A stretch of 64,000 bases of DNA from Sphingobacterium thalpophilum (GCF_038396785.1 NZ_CP151087.1:4960001-5024000), one strand, 5' to 3'. Positions 26,065 through 34,527 are shown, counted from the first letter of the stretch. A program made the numbers and translations. The notes: generated from the letters alone by a model not told the origin.

Positions 26065-26523
26065 AACGTCAACAGGGGGAGGCTCAAAGGCAACGACAGA
26101 ACAAGATATCAGATTTACGATACCGTGAAGGCGGGCATCCGTAACAGCAGGAATTGGTCGGAACTACAGAACTATATCCGCTACAGAGGTGTAGAAATGC
26201 AGTTTAAATACAGATCGGGGACGGATGAGGTTCAGGGTATTTCGTTCAGCAAAAACGGACAGACATTTCGGGGATCGGCCATTGACCGCTCGTTGAGCTA
26301 TGGACAGATCGACAGAGCTTTAAATGGGATCGATATCGTTATGGAACAAACCCATCGGATGGGAAGCAATGTTTCGACAGATCGGTCTATGGACTCCAAC
26401 ATCGGGGAAACCATCGGTTACTTAGCATCCGCTTTGTTTTCGATACCCGAAATTGTACCGGAGCAGGAAGATCCATTTATCAAGAAGAGAAAAAAGAAAG
26501 AAAATTACAGATTAAAACGTTAA
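26050..26523 (+). pseudogene. C-terminal fragment of a MobB-like relaxase
   Basis: The open frame begins inside the att-like repeat (TTG 26050), so the first five codons are tRNA-derived and the true relaxase N-terminus with its catalytic motifs is missing. The remainder (RYQIYDTVKAGIRNSRNWSE, then FRGSAIDRSLSYGQIDRALNG) matches the C-terminal region of Bacteroidota mobilisation relaxases, ending in a basic tail (KKRKKKENYRLKR). The gene was cut at the att repeat by recombination. It is followed after 4 bases by a mobilisation accessory gene, as in intact mob operons. Confidence 0.75.
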
Positions 26524-26527
26524 GAAT

Positions 26528-27205
26528 ATGCGCACAGAATTAGAAAACTTACAGCAACAGGTAAACACTTTACAGGAGAATACAGATCTTATTACGCAGG
26601 ACATCGTACGGATCATGCCGACAATAGTATCCCTGCTTTCTGGAAATGAAAAGAACATGAAGGATCTTTATGAGATACGGGCAAAGGATCAGGAACTTTT
26701 ACGCCAGATACAGACTTTTATGAAGCGTGAAAATGATGTGCTGTCAAGGATCGTCAAGGATTACGGTTCATTGCAGAATCTGGCTATTCAGATTGTAGAT
26801 GCGACAGGACAAGAGGTCAACAGATTGGTTGACAAGGAAAAAGAGATTATTTCAAAGCTCGCTGAAATCCCTGATCAGGTCAATGTAAAACATCAATATG
26901 GGCTTGATCTAAAGTCCACACCCGTGATTATTATCATGATAATATTGTCGATCCTCATCTCAGTGGGTTTAGGTACTCTATACGAGAAAAACAGAATGTT
27001 AGATGACAGGAAGTCTTACGAGATGCGCTATCGAATGATGGAATTGGAGCTACCCAATGTTACATCGCATATTGATTCCACATACGCACGTGATTCCGAT
27101 AAATTCCATGATTTGGTAATAAAAAGAGAAGAGGAAAACAAACTGTTATACAGCATCGAACGAAAACGTCAAGAGATCAAAAAGCTTAAGATCCATCAAC
27201 AGTAA
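26528..27205 (+). CDS. Mobilisation accessory membrane protein with coiled coils
   Basis: It is a 225-residue protein with a long N-terminal coiled coil (ENLQQQVNTLQENTDLITQD), one membrane helix (about 138-155, STPVIIIMIILSILISVGLG), and a charged C-terminal helix (REEENKLLYSIERKRQEIKK). Proteins of this layout are often encoded directly after mobB-type relaxase genes in Bacteroidota mobile elements. It probably supports relaxosome docking, but no catalytic motif is present. Confidence 0.65.
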   Translation: MRTELENLQQQVNTLQENTDLITQDIVRIMPTIVSLLSGNEKNMKDLYEIRAKDQELLRQIQTFMKRENDVLSRIVKDYGSLQNLAIQIVDATGQEVNRLVDKEKEIISKLAEIPDQVNVKHQYGLDLKSTPVIIIMIILSILISVGLGTLYEKNRMLDDRKSYEMRYRMMELELPNVTSHIDSTYARDSDKFHDLVIKREEENKLLYSIERKRQEIKKLKIHQQ

Positions 27206-27336
27206 AAATTCCACGAGAATTTATAAAAGTCTGACAGATATTCTTCGGACTTTTTACATTCAGCAGAATTGTACGCTTTCCCGTAAACTTAAAAGACAAA
27301 TTATCTTTAACTTTACACAAAACACTGATAATACAT

Positions 27337-27882
27337 ATGAACAAAATATTGACCTTAAAATACTTACTTCTTTTTCTTGCTTTGATTACGTTTTCATCAT
27401 GCAAAACAAATGAACCTTGGGATTACCCACATTTACTCGATCCACAAGATTACGTCAGATATTACAAAAACTTTGACCTCCTACGCAATGATTTAGAGAA
27501 AAAAGATTACGTCCATGAACCATATGGAACTTTACACGGCAATCCCCATGAAATGTGGGAACAAACATTTGTTGAACTCAACTATTCAAGTACAGTAATT
27601 ATACGCTATAATAATTCGGAAGATAAAACTAATGCAAATGTAACTTCTTTTGAGACGTGGATTACTACAGATGGTGAAGAGCAAAATAAAGACAGGTTTA
27701 AAACGTTTATTGACGGCTATGTGAACCGTATAAAAAAGTATTTTCCGAAAAGAGGAGCTCAAAAGCATGGAAATGGAAATGAATATGAACTAACGTTAAG
27801 TAACGAACACGGATATAACGTCACTATCAAGAATGATCTAGAACAGGGCAACCAATTCATCGTGATTATAGATAAAGAGTAG
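27337..27882 (+). CDS. Hypothetical lipoprotein
   Basis: It is a 181-residue exported protein. The signal peptide ends in a lipobox-like FSSC with Cys22, giving a lipid anchor. The mature part is rich in aromatic and charged residues (YVRYYKNFDLLRNDLEKKDY), then strand-like segments (STVIIRYNN, TFIDGYVNRIKKYF). I recognise no family. It is island cargo behind the mobilisation genes, with its own upstream AT-rich region. Confidence 0.7.
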   Translation: MNKILTLKYLLLFLALITFSSCKTNEPWDYPHLLDPQDYVRYYKNFDLLRNDLEKKDYVHEPYGTLHGNPHEMWEQTFVELNYSSTVIIRYNNSEDKTNANVTSFETWITTDGEEQNKDRFKTFIDGYVNRIKKYFPKRGAQKHGNGNEYELTLSNEHGYNVTIKNDLEQGNQFIVIIDKE

Positions 27883-27929
27883 AAACAAATAGTCTGAAAC
27901 AATAATTTACCTCTATATAGTCGAGAATT

Positions 27930-28586
27930 ATGAAAATAGCTGGGACAAAATCAGCGTCCGACTGGAAAGAAATTGAAAAAAAACTCGATCTGCAAAATAA
28001 TACTTTTTGGAAAGAAGCTTTTGATTTCCTTTACATAAGGATACAGACAAGATATATCAATCCTATTGAGGAGATATTGCGAATTAAGAAATTCGAGGGA
28101 GAGGGGTTTGCCATTGTTAGCTTACAATGTTCTCTTATTGAAACAATCGAATGTTTCGTTAACGGATGGAAATTTAGAAGTAATCCAAGGGGGTGGTTTA
28201 AAAAAAACAAATCAAATAATGTTAAAAACCACAATAATAGCACAATTTTTAAATCCTTTTTTGAAAAACGTTCAGAGTTTACCGAAATCCCTATAGACGG
28301 AAATGATTTTTACGTATCTGTACGTTGTGGATTATTACACGAAACGCAAACTACAAATAATTGGAAAATTAGACGCAATGACAGTAGAAAAGAATTTGAT
28401 TGGTATAGCCAAAGTGGTGACTTAAAGACTATCTATCCCTATCAACTAAACTGTATACTTAAATCTTTAATCGCAAGATTTAAAACCGCTATAATAACAG
28501 GAGCAGATTTTGACGAAATATCCAGTACCTGCTTACGGGAAAACTTCATCGATAAGATGAATCATATCTATACAAAATCAATGTAA
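27930..28586 (+). CDS. HEPN-like hypothetical protein
   Basis: It is a 218-residue, mainly helical protein. VSVRCGLLHETQT (about 130-142) contains R-x4-H, the catalytic signature of HEPN ribonucleases, preceded by a helix rich in aromatic residues (FDFLYIRIQTRYINPIEEIL) and SLIETIECFVNGW. HEPN assignment is inference from the motif and helicity. The next gene begins one base after its stop, with TAAAATG at the junction, so the pair is translationally coupled; a toxin with a neutralising partner is one reading. Confidence 0.55.
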   Translation: MKIAGTKSASDWKEIEKKLDLQNNTFWKEAFDFLYIRIQTRYINPIEEILRIKKFEGEGFAIVSLQCSLIETIECFVNGWKFRSNPRGWFKKNKSNNVKNHNNSTIFKSFFEKRSEFTEIPIDGNDFYVSVRCGLLHETQTTNNWKIRRNDSRKEFDWYSQSGDLKTIYPYQLNCILKSLIARFKTAIITGADFDEISSTCLRENFIDKMNHIYTKSM

Positions 28587-28587
28587 A

Positions 28588-29154
28588 ATGAAAATAGCAA
28601 TATTAGGCTGGGGCTCATTGATTTGGCAATCAAATGAGTTAGAGTATGACAAAAGATTAGGTTGGATTAATGATGGACCGTGCCTACCTCTTGAATTTTC
28701 CCGAATATCAAGCGATGGAAGGTTGACTTTGGTGATAGACAAAAATGCACAAATGGTTAGAACACTATATTCAATTTCGCTATGTGAAGAACTAGGTGAA
28801 GCGATCTGTAATTTAGCAGCTAGGGAAAGGTGTGCCGAAAATAAGATTGGTAGATACATCAAAGAAATTGAAGAGAGTTACCCAAAGGACTTTCTTTTCA
28901 GTGAAGATATTAAATCATGGATTAATACTATTGATGTTGATGCTGCTATATGGACTAATCTTTCAAAGAAATTTAAAGACAAAATTGGGTTGAATCATAA
29001 TTCTGACAACGTGATAGAATACCTGCGAACACTATCTAATGATGTCAAAGCCAATGCCGAGGAATATATTAGAAAAGCACCTTTTCAGATAAATACTGCA
29101 TTGCGTAAAGAGATTGAAGATAAATTAGGATGGACTATGATAAGTAAGATTTAA
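28588..29154 (+). CDS. Gamma-glutamylcyclotransferase-like protein
   Basis: It is a 188-residue protein. The N-terminus ILGWGSLIW, then PCLPLEFSRIS and GRLTLVID, matches the start of the AIG2/gamma-glutamylcyclotransferase fold, where the YGSN-like loop binds substrate (here GWGSLIW). The C-terminal half is helical. In bacteria such proteins can be enzymes acting on gamma-glutamyl amines or partners in toxin systems. Tight coupling to the HEPN-like gene upstream suggests a joint function. Confidence 0.65.
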   Translation: MKIAILGWGSLIWQSNELEYDKRLGWINDGPCLPLEFSRISSDGRLTLVIDKNAQMVRTLYSISLCEELGEAICNLAARERCAENKIGRYIKEIEESYPKDFLFSEDIKSWINTIDVDAAIWTNLSKKFKDKIGLNHNSDNVIEYLRTLSNDVKANAEEYIRKAPFQINTALRKEIEDKLGWTMISKI

Positions 29155-29208
29155 ATGCACCACTAACAGCCTTCATTTTGCAACACAATAAATATCAGCA
29201 TATTAAAA

Positions 29209-30054
29209 ATGGATAATAGAGACTATTTATTAATAAACAACATCCAGATCCTTGGTGAATTCCGGATACATTACGGAAGTATTTACGACAATCCAAACAA
29301 AGAATGTTTAAGGGCGGTTTTAAAAGTCAACAAAAAAAGCAACAATAACTTTTACTTCACGCCAGGCTACAAGTCATATGACGACAAATACTTCCAATGC
29401 CCTTTATCGGTTATATACACTCAATTGAACTTTATTGAAATCATCAATACTGAAAATACATCCTCTTTCAAAGCTGAAGTCGTCATTTTCTCCAAAAATT
29501 TTAAACAGACAAGGACTCTTAATATAAACTGTACACTCTCAAACCGTGGTAGTCAATCAGTATTGAATCCGATGCGATTAAATGGTGTTATAAATTTAAT
29601 CAACAGCTATGTTGATGCGGGATATGAAATTGACTTACTAAACGTAGAATATATAGAAAAAAATTTAGATGTCCCTAGATTATATCCATCTGATTTGCTA
29701 AGCATTATCAACGCACTCAAATTTGAATTCTTTTCTAATGACCAAATAAGAGTTGGGAAAGATAATTGGTTTTGGGAGGAGGTCGAGATTTCAAATTTGC
29801 CTAGCGATTATTTAAGAAAACTCTTTGTTAGCATTTTATCGAAGTCCAATATATTAGATACTTGCAGACTAAAAGACTCAACGATTATAGGTACCTATAA
29901 GCATCACAATGCTTGGTGCGGATCTGATGGTCGAAGACCCATTGGGTTGGATGAAAGCAAAATAGAAGAAATAAAGGATTACCTTAAGATGAATATATTG
30001 GAGGTATACGACCCAGCAACAGATATTAATGAGAGGCTAATTAAAAGGATTTAG
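29209..30054 (+). CDS. Hypothetical protein
   Basis: It is a 281-residue soluble protein without a motif I know. The first half is strand-rich (NNIQILGEFRIHYGSIYDN, NNNFYFTPGYKSYDD), the second helical with YPSDLLSIINALKFEFF; a KHHNAWCGSDGRR segment near residue 231 is rich in potential metal ligands. It follows the gamma-glutamylcyclotransferase-like gene by 54 bases and precedes the next gene by 3 bases, so it is part of the same cargo operon. Confidence 0.6.
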   Translation: MDNRDYLLINNIQILGEFRIHYGSIYDNPNKECLRAVLKVNKKSNNNFYFTPGYKSYDDKYFQCPLSVIYTQLNFIEIINTENTSSFKAEVVIFSKNFKQTRTLNINCTLSNRGSQSVLNPMRLNGVINLINSYVDAGYEIDLLNVEYIEKNLDVPRLYPSDLLSIINALKFEFFSNDQIRVGKDNWFWEEVEISNLPSDYLRKLFVSILSKSNILDTCRLKDSTIIGTYKHHNAWCGSDGRRPIGLDESKIEEIKDYLKMNILEVYDPATDINERLIKRI

Positions 30055-30057
30055 AGA

Positions 30058-30594
30058 ATGATAAATTACCACTTTATCCCAATAAAAACCAAAACACCAT
30101 GGCTATTGGATCACCGTGTTTTTTATTTTCAATTAGGAAAAAGACCGAAATACGAAACATTTGTTAAAAAGAACTATGAAGAGATAAATAGAATTGCGAA
30201 TCAGAACGGACTATCGTTCATCTTACATAGGCATTTTACTAAAAACAATATAGATCATTCTCAAATTGATCACGAATTTCTTAAGGAAATATCCAACATA
30301 GATGAAAAGAAGTTTTATGACGAACTAGAATGGCAAATATTTACCTATCAAGTGATAGACCCTGTATATATTGTACGTAAATATAACGATACGTCATTAA
30401 TTGCTTGGGGATATGATGCTTTTAAAAAAGGTAAAAGGGGAGTAAGATTTCCATTTGAGTCGTTACTCCCCATTAACCATATTGTAATAGGAGAGTATTG
30501 CCAACTAAACCCTCATTCAGATGAAAATTGGACGTCAAATACTGAATATATGGCTTTAAAGGTTGATAAAACGGGGCTTCCTTCTAATAAGTAA
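30058..30594 (+). CDS. Hypothetical protein
   Basis: It is a 178-residue soluble protein of unknown function. It has a strand-rich start (NYHFIPIKTKTPW), a helix (YETFVKKNYEEINRIAN), several histidines (FILHRHFTKNNIDHSQIDHE), and a strand-rich end with IVIGEYCQLNPHSDENW. It starts 3 bases after the preceding gene, so the two are probably cotranscribed. It is the last gene before the right att-like repeat. Confidence 0.55.
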   Translation: MINYHFIPIKTKTPWLLDHRVFYFQLGKRPKYETFVKKNYEEINRIANQNGLSFILHRHFTKNNIDHSQIDHEFLKEISNIDEKKFYDELEWQIFTYQVIDPVYIVRKYNDTSLIAWGYDAFKKGKRGVRFPFESLLPINHIVIGEYCQLNPHSDENWTSNTEYMALKVDKTGLPSNK

Positions 30595-30671
30595 AGCTTC
30601 AAACACCAACTTTTCTTAACTTAACAAGTTCGAAAAATTTATATAATTCTGTCCGAAATATGTCCGAAAAT

Positions 30672-30714
30672 AGAAAAAGCCACTGATTATCAGTGGCTTT
30701 TGTCGGGGTGGCAG
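30672..30714. repeat. 43-bp direct repeat, right copy, joined to the tRNA-Pro-like gene
   Basis: It is identical to 26022-26064. The similarity continues leftwards: CCGAAATATGTCCGAA occurs just before the repeat here (30654-30669) and, on the other side of the intron, at 24069-24084, so the left copy was interrupted by the intron. Confidence 0.8.
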
Positions 30715-30775
30715 GTTTCGAACCTACCACCTCGTCGTCCCGAACGAAGCACGAGGCTACCGAGCTATGCTACAT
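30703..30775 (-). tRNA. tRNA-Pro(CGG)-like gene with broken acceptor stem (probable tRNA remnant)
   Basis: The minus strand shows a tRNA 3' half: anticodon loop TTCGGGA giving CGG, T-arm GTAGG-TTCGAAA-CCTGC, acceptor 3' strand CACCCCG and discriminator A. A D-arm-like GCAT...GTGC is present. The 5' strand should read about CGGGGTG, but the sequence is AGACATG, so the acceptor stem cannot close. The anticodon stem also has a mismatch. This is best read as an att-derived tRNA fragment, not a working tRNA. The terminator hairpin in the adjacent repeat is its 3' terminator. Confidence 0.55.
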
Positions 30776-30826
30776 GTCTTTCGATATCTCAATAGCTCGT
30801 TTAAAATACCTCCTTATAATAGCGGA

Positions 30827-31276
30827 TCAATTTTCACCCTTCAACCTCTTCACCTCTTCCGTCAAATCAGCAACAACTTTGGTCAAATCCAAGATAGCTT
30901 TAGTTTTAACTTCATCATCGTGAATGAGTTTTTCTAAAAGCGACGTTAATTTGGGAGTTTCATTAAATATTGGTTGATGGTTTTGATGTGCGACGGCATG
31001 ATCTTTAAAATCATGATTGTGTTGAATATTATAGATAGCGTTATCATCATTAAAATTTTTGATGAATTCGACAGTGACACCTAGTGCTGTAGCTAATTCT
31101 TCAAGGGTAGGTTCTTCAATAACGATTTGACTTTCGAGATCTGATATTTTCTGTTGAGAAAAATTACTTGGACACATTTTACCTAACGCATCCTGCTTAA
31201 TTCCTTGCATCCTACGAAGCTTTGCCACAACTTCACCTTGTTTAATTTTTCTTTCATCTTGAAATGCAATACTCAT
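30827..31276 (-). CDS. Xre-family HTH regulator with C-terminal coiled coil
   Basis: It is a 149-residue DNA-binding protein. The HTH (about 15-70) reads VVAKLRRMQGIKQDALGKM, SQQKISDLESQ and EEPTLEELATALGVTVEFI. A His- and Asn-rich linker is followed by a leucine-rich coiled coil (LTSLLEKLIHDDEVKTKAIL, VVADLTEEVKRLK). It has the same architecture as the Xre protein at 10900-11289. A perfect 17-bp palindrome lies 31 bases before the ATG, which fits autoregulation. Confidence 0.9.
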   Translation of the reverse strand: MSIAFQDERKIKQGEVVAKLRRMQGIKQDALGKMCPSNFSQQKISDLESQIVIEEPTLEELATALGVTVEFIKNFNDDNAIYNIQHNHDFKDHAVAHQNHQPIFNETPKLTSLLEKLIHDDEVKTKAILDLTKVVADLTEEVKRLKGEN

Positions 31277-31306
31277 AATTACCTGATTAAAATAAATCCG
31301 TAAAAT

Positions 31307-31323
31307 ACGGGTAAGTTACCCGT
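31307..31323. promoter_or_regulatory. Perfect 17-bp palindrome, likely Xre operator
   Basis: ACGGGTAA-G-TTACCCGT has every base paired around one central G. It lies 31 bases upstream of the Xre start codon (31276), in its promoter region, the usual place for an autoregulatory site. Confidence 0.7.
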
Positions 31324-31466
31324 TTGTTACCAAAATCAAATTCGGTACCTTTGATATAAATTTACATTTAATTTTCCGATTACACACAAGCGGATAAAAA
31401 TTGGCGAGAGCTATCGCAATCAAAGCAAGTCCCGCTGCTTATCTTTATGTTGAAAAAAAAAGTTAT

Positions 31467-32663
31467 ATGAAAACAGCAGGACTTGACGTGCATAAAGATA
31501 GTATTTTTTGTGCGGTATTTAATGGGAAGCATTATTCGGATGTGGAGGTTTTCGAAACCTTCAGTACGGGCATTCGACAGTTGGGAGCCTACTTGAAGGC
31601 TGCGGGTGTTCTCCGAGTAGCGATGGAGAGTACCAGTATTTACTGGATCCCGGTCTGGAATATTCTCTCTGAAATGGGCTTTGATCTGATGCTGGTGAAT
31701 CCCTTTTTAATCAAACAGCTGCCCGGCCGCAAAAGCGATGTAAAGGATGCACAGTGGATTGCCCAGCTACTTCACAAAGATATGCTTCGCGGGAGTTTTG
31801 TGCCCGGTGAGCGAATACAGGAACTCAGGAGCTACACCCGTTCCTATAGCAAGTTGCAACAGCGGATAGTCCGTATGCTTACCAAAATGGACAATATCCT
31901 CGTACAGGCCGGAATCCGTTTGGGTAGTCTTGTGACCGATATCGGAGGGAAAAGTATGCTGAGTGTCATTGATGCCCTGATAGCCGGGGAGCGTGATGCC
32001 GTACGTTTAAGCAAACTGGTCTATGCCAGTAAGAAGAACAAAGAAAACGGAAAGCTGGCAGCAGCACTAACCGGCTGCATGAAGGAGCACCACCGCTTCA
32101 ACCTGCAGATGGCAAAAGCTGAATACGACCTGTTGATCAAGCAGTCTGCTGAGTATATAGAAAAGATTGAAGCTATCTGCCTGCGTGATTTTCCACGGCA
32201 GAGTGCCTTGCTAAAGACGATTCCCGGCGTTAGCCGTATCAGTTCCGCTGTGATCATCGCCGAGACCGGCGCAGACATGAAAGTTTTTGAAAACAGCGGT
32301 AAACTGAGCGGATGGGTCGGATTACGACCAAAGAATGATGAAAGCGCAGGGAAATATAAAAGTACAGCAATCACTAAAGGAAACAGATATCTCAAGCCAA
32401 TACTGGTACAGGTTGCCTGGGCGGCAAGCCGCTGTAAAGGCTCCTATTTTAAAGACAAATTCAACCGTCTAAGTATAAGAAAATCCTCGAAAAAGGCCCT
32501 GATCGCTATCGCACGAAAAATATCCGTTGTTGTATGGAATATCCTAAAAGACTTAACCCCTTATAATCCGGCACTACAGGTGATCTACGAACCAGCCAAA
32601 CTAGATGCCAGGATACGGTATCACCAAAAAGAAATGGAACGCATAGCGAAACTTAAACCATAA
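31467..32663 (+). CDS. IS110-family transposase (DEDD recombinase)
   Basis: It is a bridge-RNA-guided recombinase type. The N-terminal RuvC-like DEDD domain begins with MKTAGLDVHKDS containing the first Asp, and continues with VAMESTSIYWIPVW and GRKSDVKDAQWIAQLL; the C-terminal transposase_20 domain has LLKTIPGVSRISSAVIIAETG and a serine in SGKLSGWVG. The open frame reaches back to 31401, but MKTAGLD at 31467 is the family start, giving 398 residues. Element ends could not be fixed, as IS110 elements lack long inverted repeats and often make no target duplication. Confidence 0.93.
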   Translation: MKTAGLDVHKDSIFCAVFNGKHYSDVEVFETFSTGIRQLGAYLKAAGVLRVAMESTSIYWIPVWNILSEMGFDLMLVNPFLIKQLPGRKSDVKDAQWIAQLLHKDMLRGSFVPGERIQELRSYTRSYSKLQQRIVRMLTKMDNILVQAGIRLGSLVTDIGGKSMLSVIDALIAGERDAVRLSKLVYASKKNKENGKLAAALTGCMKEHHRFNLQMAKAEYDLLIKQSAEYIEKIEAICLRDFPRQSALLKTIPGVSRISSAVIIAETGADMKVFENSGKLSGWVGLRPKNDESAGKYKSTAITKGNRYLKPILVQVAWAASRCKGSYFKDKFNRLSIRKSSKKALIAIARKISVVVWNILKDLTPYNPALQVIYEPAKLDARIRYHQKEMERIAKLKP

Positions 32664-32993
32664 CAATTTTTTGCGTAAAGGCCGGGTATCTTTATGGTGG
32701 CTAAAAGACCCCGTTTTTAAATTGGCCAATGCAAATGCCTGAAAAGGCTATAAGTACACAAGCATGAGTTAATGCCAGCCTTACGGCTGACCAAACTCGA
32801 AGAGGAAAATCGCAAAACCCAATGCGCAAGGGGACTGTATTATAGTTAATTTATAGAGGAAAGATACGATTATTTGTCAATAAAAACTGCTTTAATAATA
32901 TTTAAAGCCACTTTTGGGATGAATTATTTGTCTTTAGCATATTAAAACAATACATTTGCATCATCTTAATAGGTGGATGCACTTATGAGTCTT
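32664..32993. other. Non-coding region after the IS110 gene
   Basis: I find no credible gene. The segment probably contains the right end of the IS110 element; a small hairpin (CAGCC-TTA-GGCTG type, about 32776-32790) occurs. IS110 elements carry a bridge RNA in one non-coding end, but I cannot prove one here. Confidence 0.3.
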
Positions 32994-33110
32994 GTTAACG
33001 AAACCTGAGAAATTTCAAATGGAACAAGGCGATAAGTGGATCAAGCGCCCGTCGGTAATGGCGTGGCGTCCCGCTTACTCGTTCCATGGGCTTCTCAGGG
33101 CCTCGTTAAC
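32994..33110. ncRNA. Long structured hairpin element of unknown class
   Basis: Three separate helices nest perfectly: GTTAACGA (32994-33001) with TCGTTAAC (33103-33110), CCTGAGAA (33004-33011) with TTCTCAGG (33092-33099), and TGGAAC (33020-33025) with GTTCCA (33081-33086); AAGCG (33043-33047) and CGCTT (33072-33076) add an inner helix. Spacers are asymmetric. The core looks more GC-rich than its surroundings. It could be an ncRNA, an integron-like recombination site, or an element end. Strand is undetermined. Confidence 0.55.
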
Positions 33111-33454
33111 AGTGGGTTGGATGTCGCGCCATTGCCGTCTCTAATACCTACTAAAAAAGACTCGTTTTTATAAATCAAACGAGTTATGAACAAAAAACAA
33201 AGATCAAAGAACATCATCACAGCCCCCGAGTAGCTCGGCTGGTTTGGCCAAATTAGATTTGGCTTCTCTTTGCCATGGAACGCGTAACGCCAATATTATA
33301 CACCTGTGTGACCCCTCAATCAAACGCGCTCTGGCTCCCAGAATGAATTAATTATTACTAATGTGAACTGAGTAACATCAGGCTCCCAATAAAAAGCTGA
33401 TTTCGATCGGAGAGGGGATGCTATGTACTTTCGGTTACGAAGACTTACTGAAAA
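33111..33454. other. Non-coding stretch upstream of the TlpA-SusC-SusD operon
   Basis: No gene is supported. Small hairpins occur (for example CGAG-TAG-CTCG near 33229 and GCCAAAT-TAG-ATTTGGC near 33248), and 33121-33140 is partly complementary to 33051-33070, within the hairpin element. It may hold the promoter of the 33455 gene. Confidence 0.3.
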
Positions 33455-33829
33455 ATGAACAGGATTTTAGCGCTACAATTTGCTTTTGACTGGATGATTT
33501 ATGATGTCCATAAGGTCGATTACACCCCAATAAAGGAGATTGAGGCATTCTGGAATCATTATGCCTTAGATGCTATTTCTGCTAATATTATCCAGCTATT
33601 GAGTACTTATCTTGATAGTGGCATAGGAGAAAATAGGCTCCTGAAAGATGAGGAAATGCAGGAATTTGCAACTGCATTGTATCGCGTATTGATCGCCTAC
33701 AATGTCGCCAATTATCGCCATATAGACCTGCGTAAAATGCAGCTGTCAGCAGAAGCTGAAGAGCGCATCGGAAAAGAGCTAGAATTGAGCAAGAAAGTCG
33801 CTGAGTTTTTCAGTAGGTTATCGAAATAA
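33455..33829 (+). CDS. Small hypothetical protein heading the TlpA-SusC-SusD cluster
   Basis: It is a 124-residue, all-helical, acidic protein (MLQ-type start MNRILALQFAFDWMIYDV; charged end LSKKVAEFFSRLSK). I recognise no catalytic motif and no signal peptide. It lies directly before the repeat-rich leader of the TlpA gene on the same strand. The function is unknown. Confidence 0.6.
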   Translation: MNRILALQFAFDWMIYDVHKVDYTPIKEIEAFWNHYALDAISANIIQLLSTYLDSGIGENRLLKDEEMQEFATALYRVLIAYNVANYRHIDLRKMQLSAEAEERIGKELELSKKVAEFFSRLSK

Positions 33830-34171
33830 CCGCCAACAAAAAAATTATGAATATCCTGAAATTTTTAGCCTTTTTAAGGGGCTATATAACCTATATATTT
33901 CAAGTACCTGTGAAGCACTACTTAAGTACAGATATAGTACTAATTACGCAAAATTTGCGTAAGAAAATTAGACAAGGAAAAACGTACTTTAAAGGTACTT
34001 CGATCCGGCTAAAACAGCGCTGTAAAATTAGCGATCAGAACCTAATAGAAATAAGTCTCGAAGCTGAGCCGAAGGCCAGCAGAACAGGGAGTGAGGTATC
34101 ACCTTCTAGGGACTTTATTCTGACCAACTTCGCCCTGGCTTCTGCCTTTCATGCAATTGGCATCAAGTTTT

Positions 34172-34232
34172 CATCGGGATCTCATCGGGCCACAGCGATC
34201 AAAACCCGATGCCGACCCGATGAAAACCCGAT
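34172..34232. repeat. Clustered 7-bp CCCGATG repeats in the TlpA leader
   Basis: CATCGGG occurs at 34172-34178 and 34183-34189, and its complement CCCGATG at 34205-34211, 34216-34222 and 34226-34232. The inverted and direct copies within 61 bases could fold or slip. They lie within the open but doubtful coding stretch 33847-34527. Confidence 0.65.
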
Positions 34233-34527
34233 GAAATGTAAAAATTCGGCAGGAATTGCTCAAAAGATGGTCGACTATAGCTTGGCACAAGAAACACACA
34301 GGCTTGACTATAGCGCGACCCTAGGTTCACCCTTGCTAAGCCCTTGTTATACACAAGGACAACTAAACGATTGCACAAGACCCACACAACAAAAGCAAGC
34401 TTTTCAGCAGGTGGGAAATGCTAGATTGACTTATGAAGTAGAATCTGAACGATCTGTTTTAAGGCTCTTTAAGTCGATCTGTAAGGTTTTTGTGTTTCGG
34501 CCCAATATTTTGCTTGTAACAAGTAAA

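Noticed and set aside
30703..30775. Functional tRNA-Pro
   Set aside because: The 5' acceptor strand does not pair with the 3' strand, so a working tRNA is unlikely.
30693..30923. Open frame beginning MAFVGVAGFEPTTSSSRTK
   Set aside because: It is a translation of the tRNA-like sequence and flanking repeat; such GFEPTTS frames are a well-known artefact of tRNA genes.
32994..33110. Integron attC site
   Set aside because: The arm layout is suggestive, but core boxes do not fit the consensus and no integron integrase is in the window.
33847..34527. N-terminal extension of the TlpA frame as coding sequence
   Set aside because: It has repeats and no signal peptide at its front, while a normal signal peptide begins at ATG 34528; kept only as a finding.
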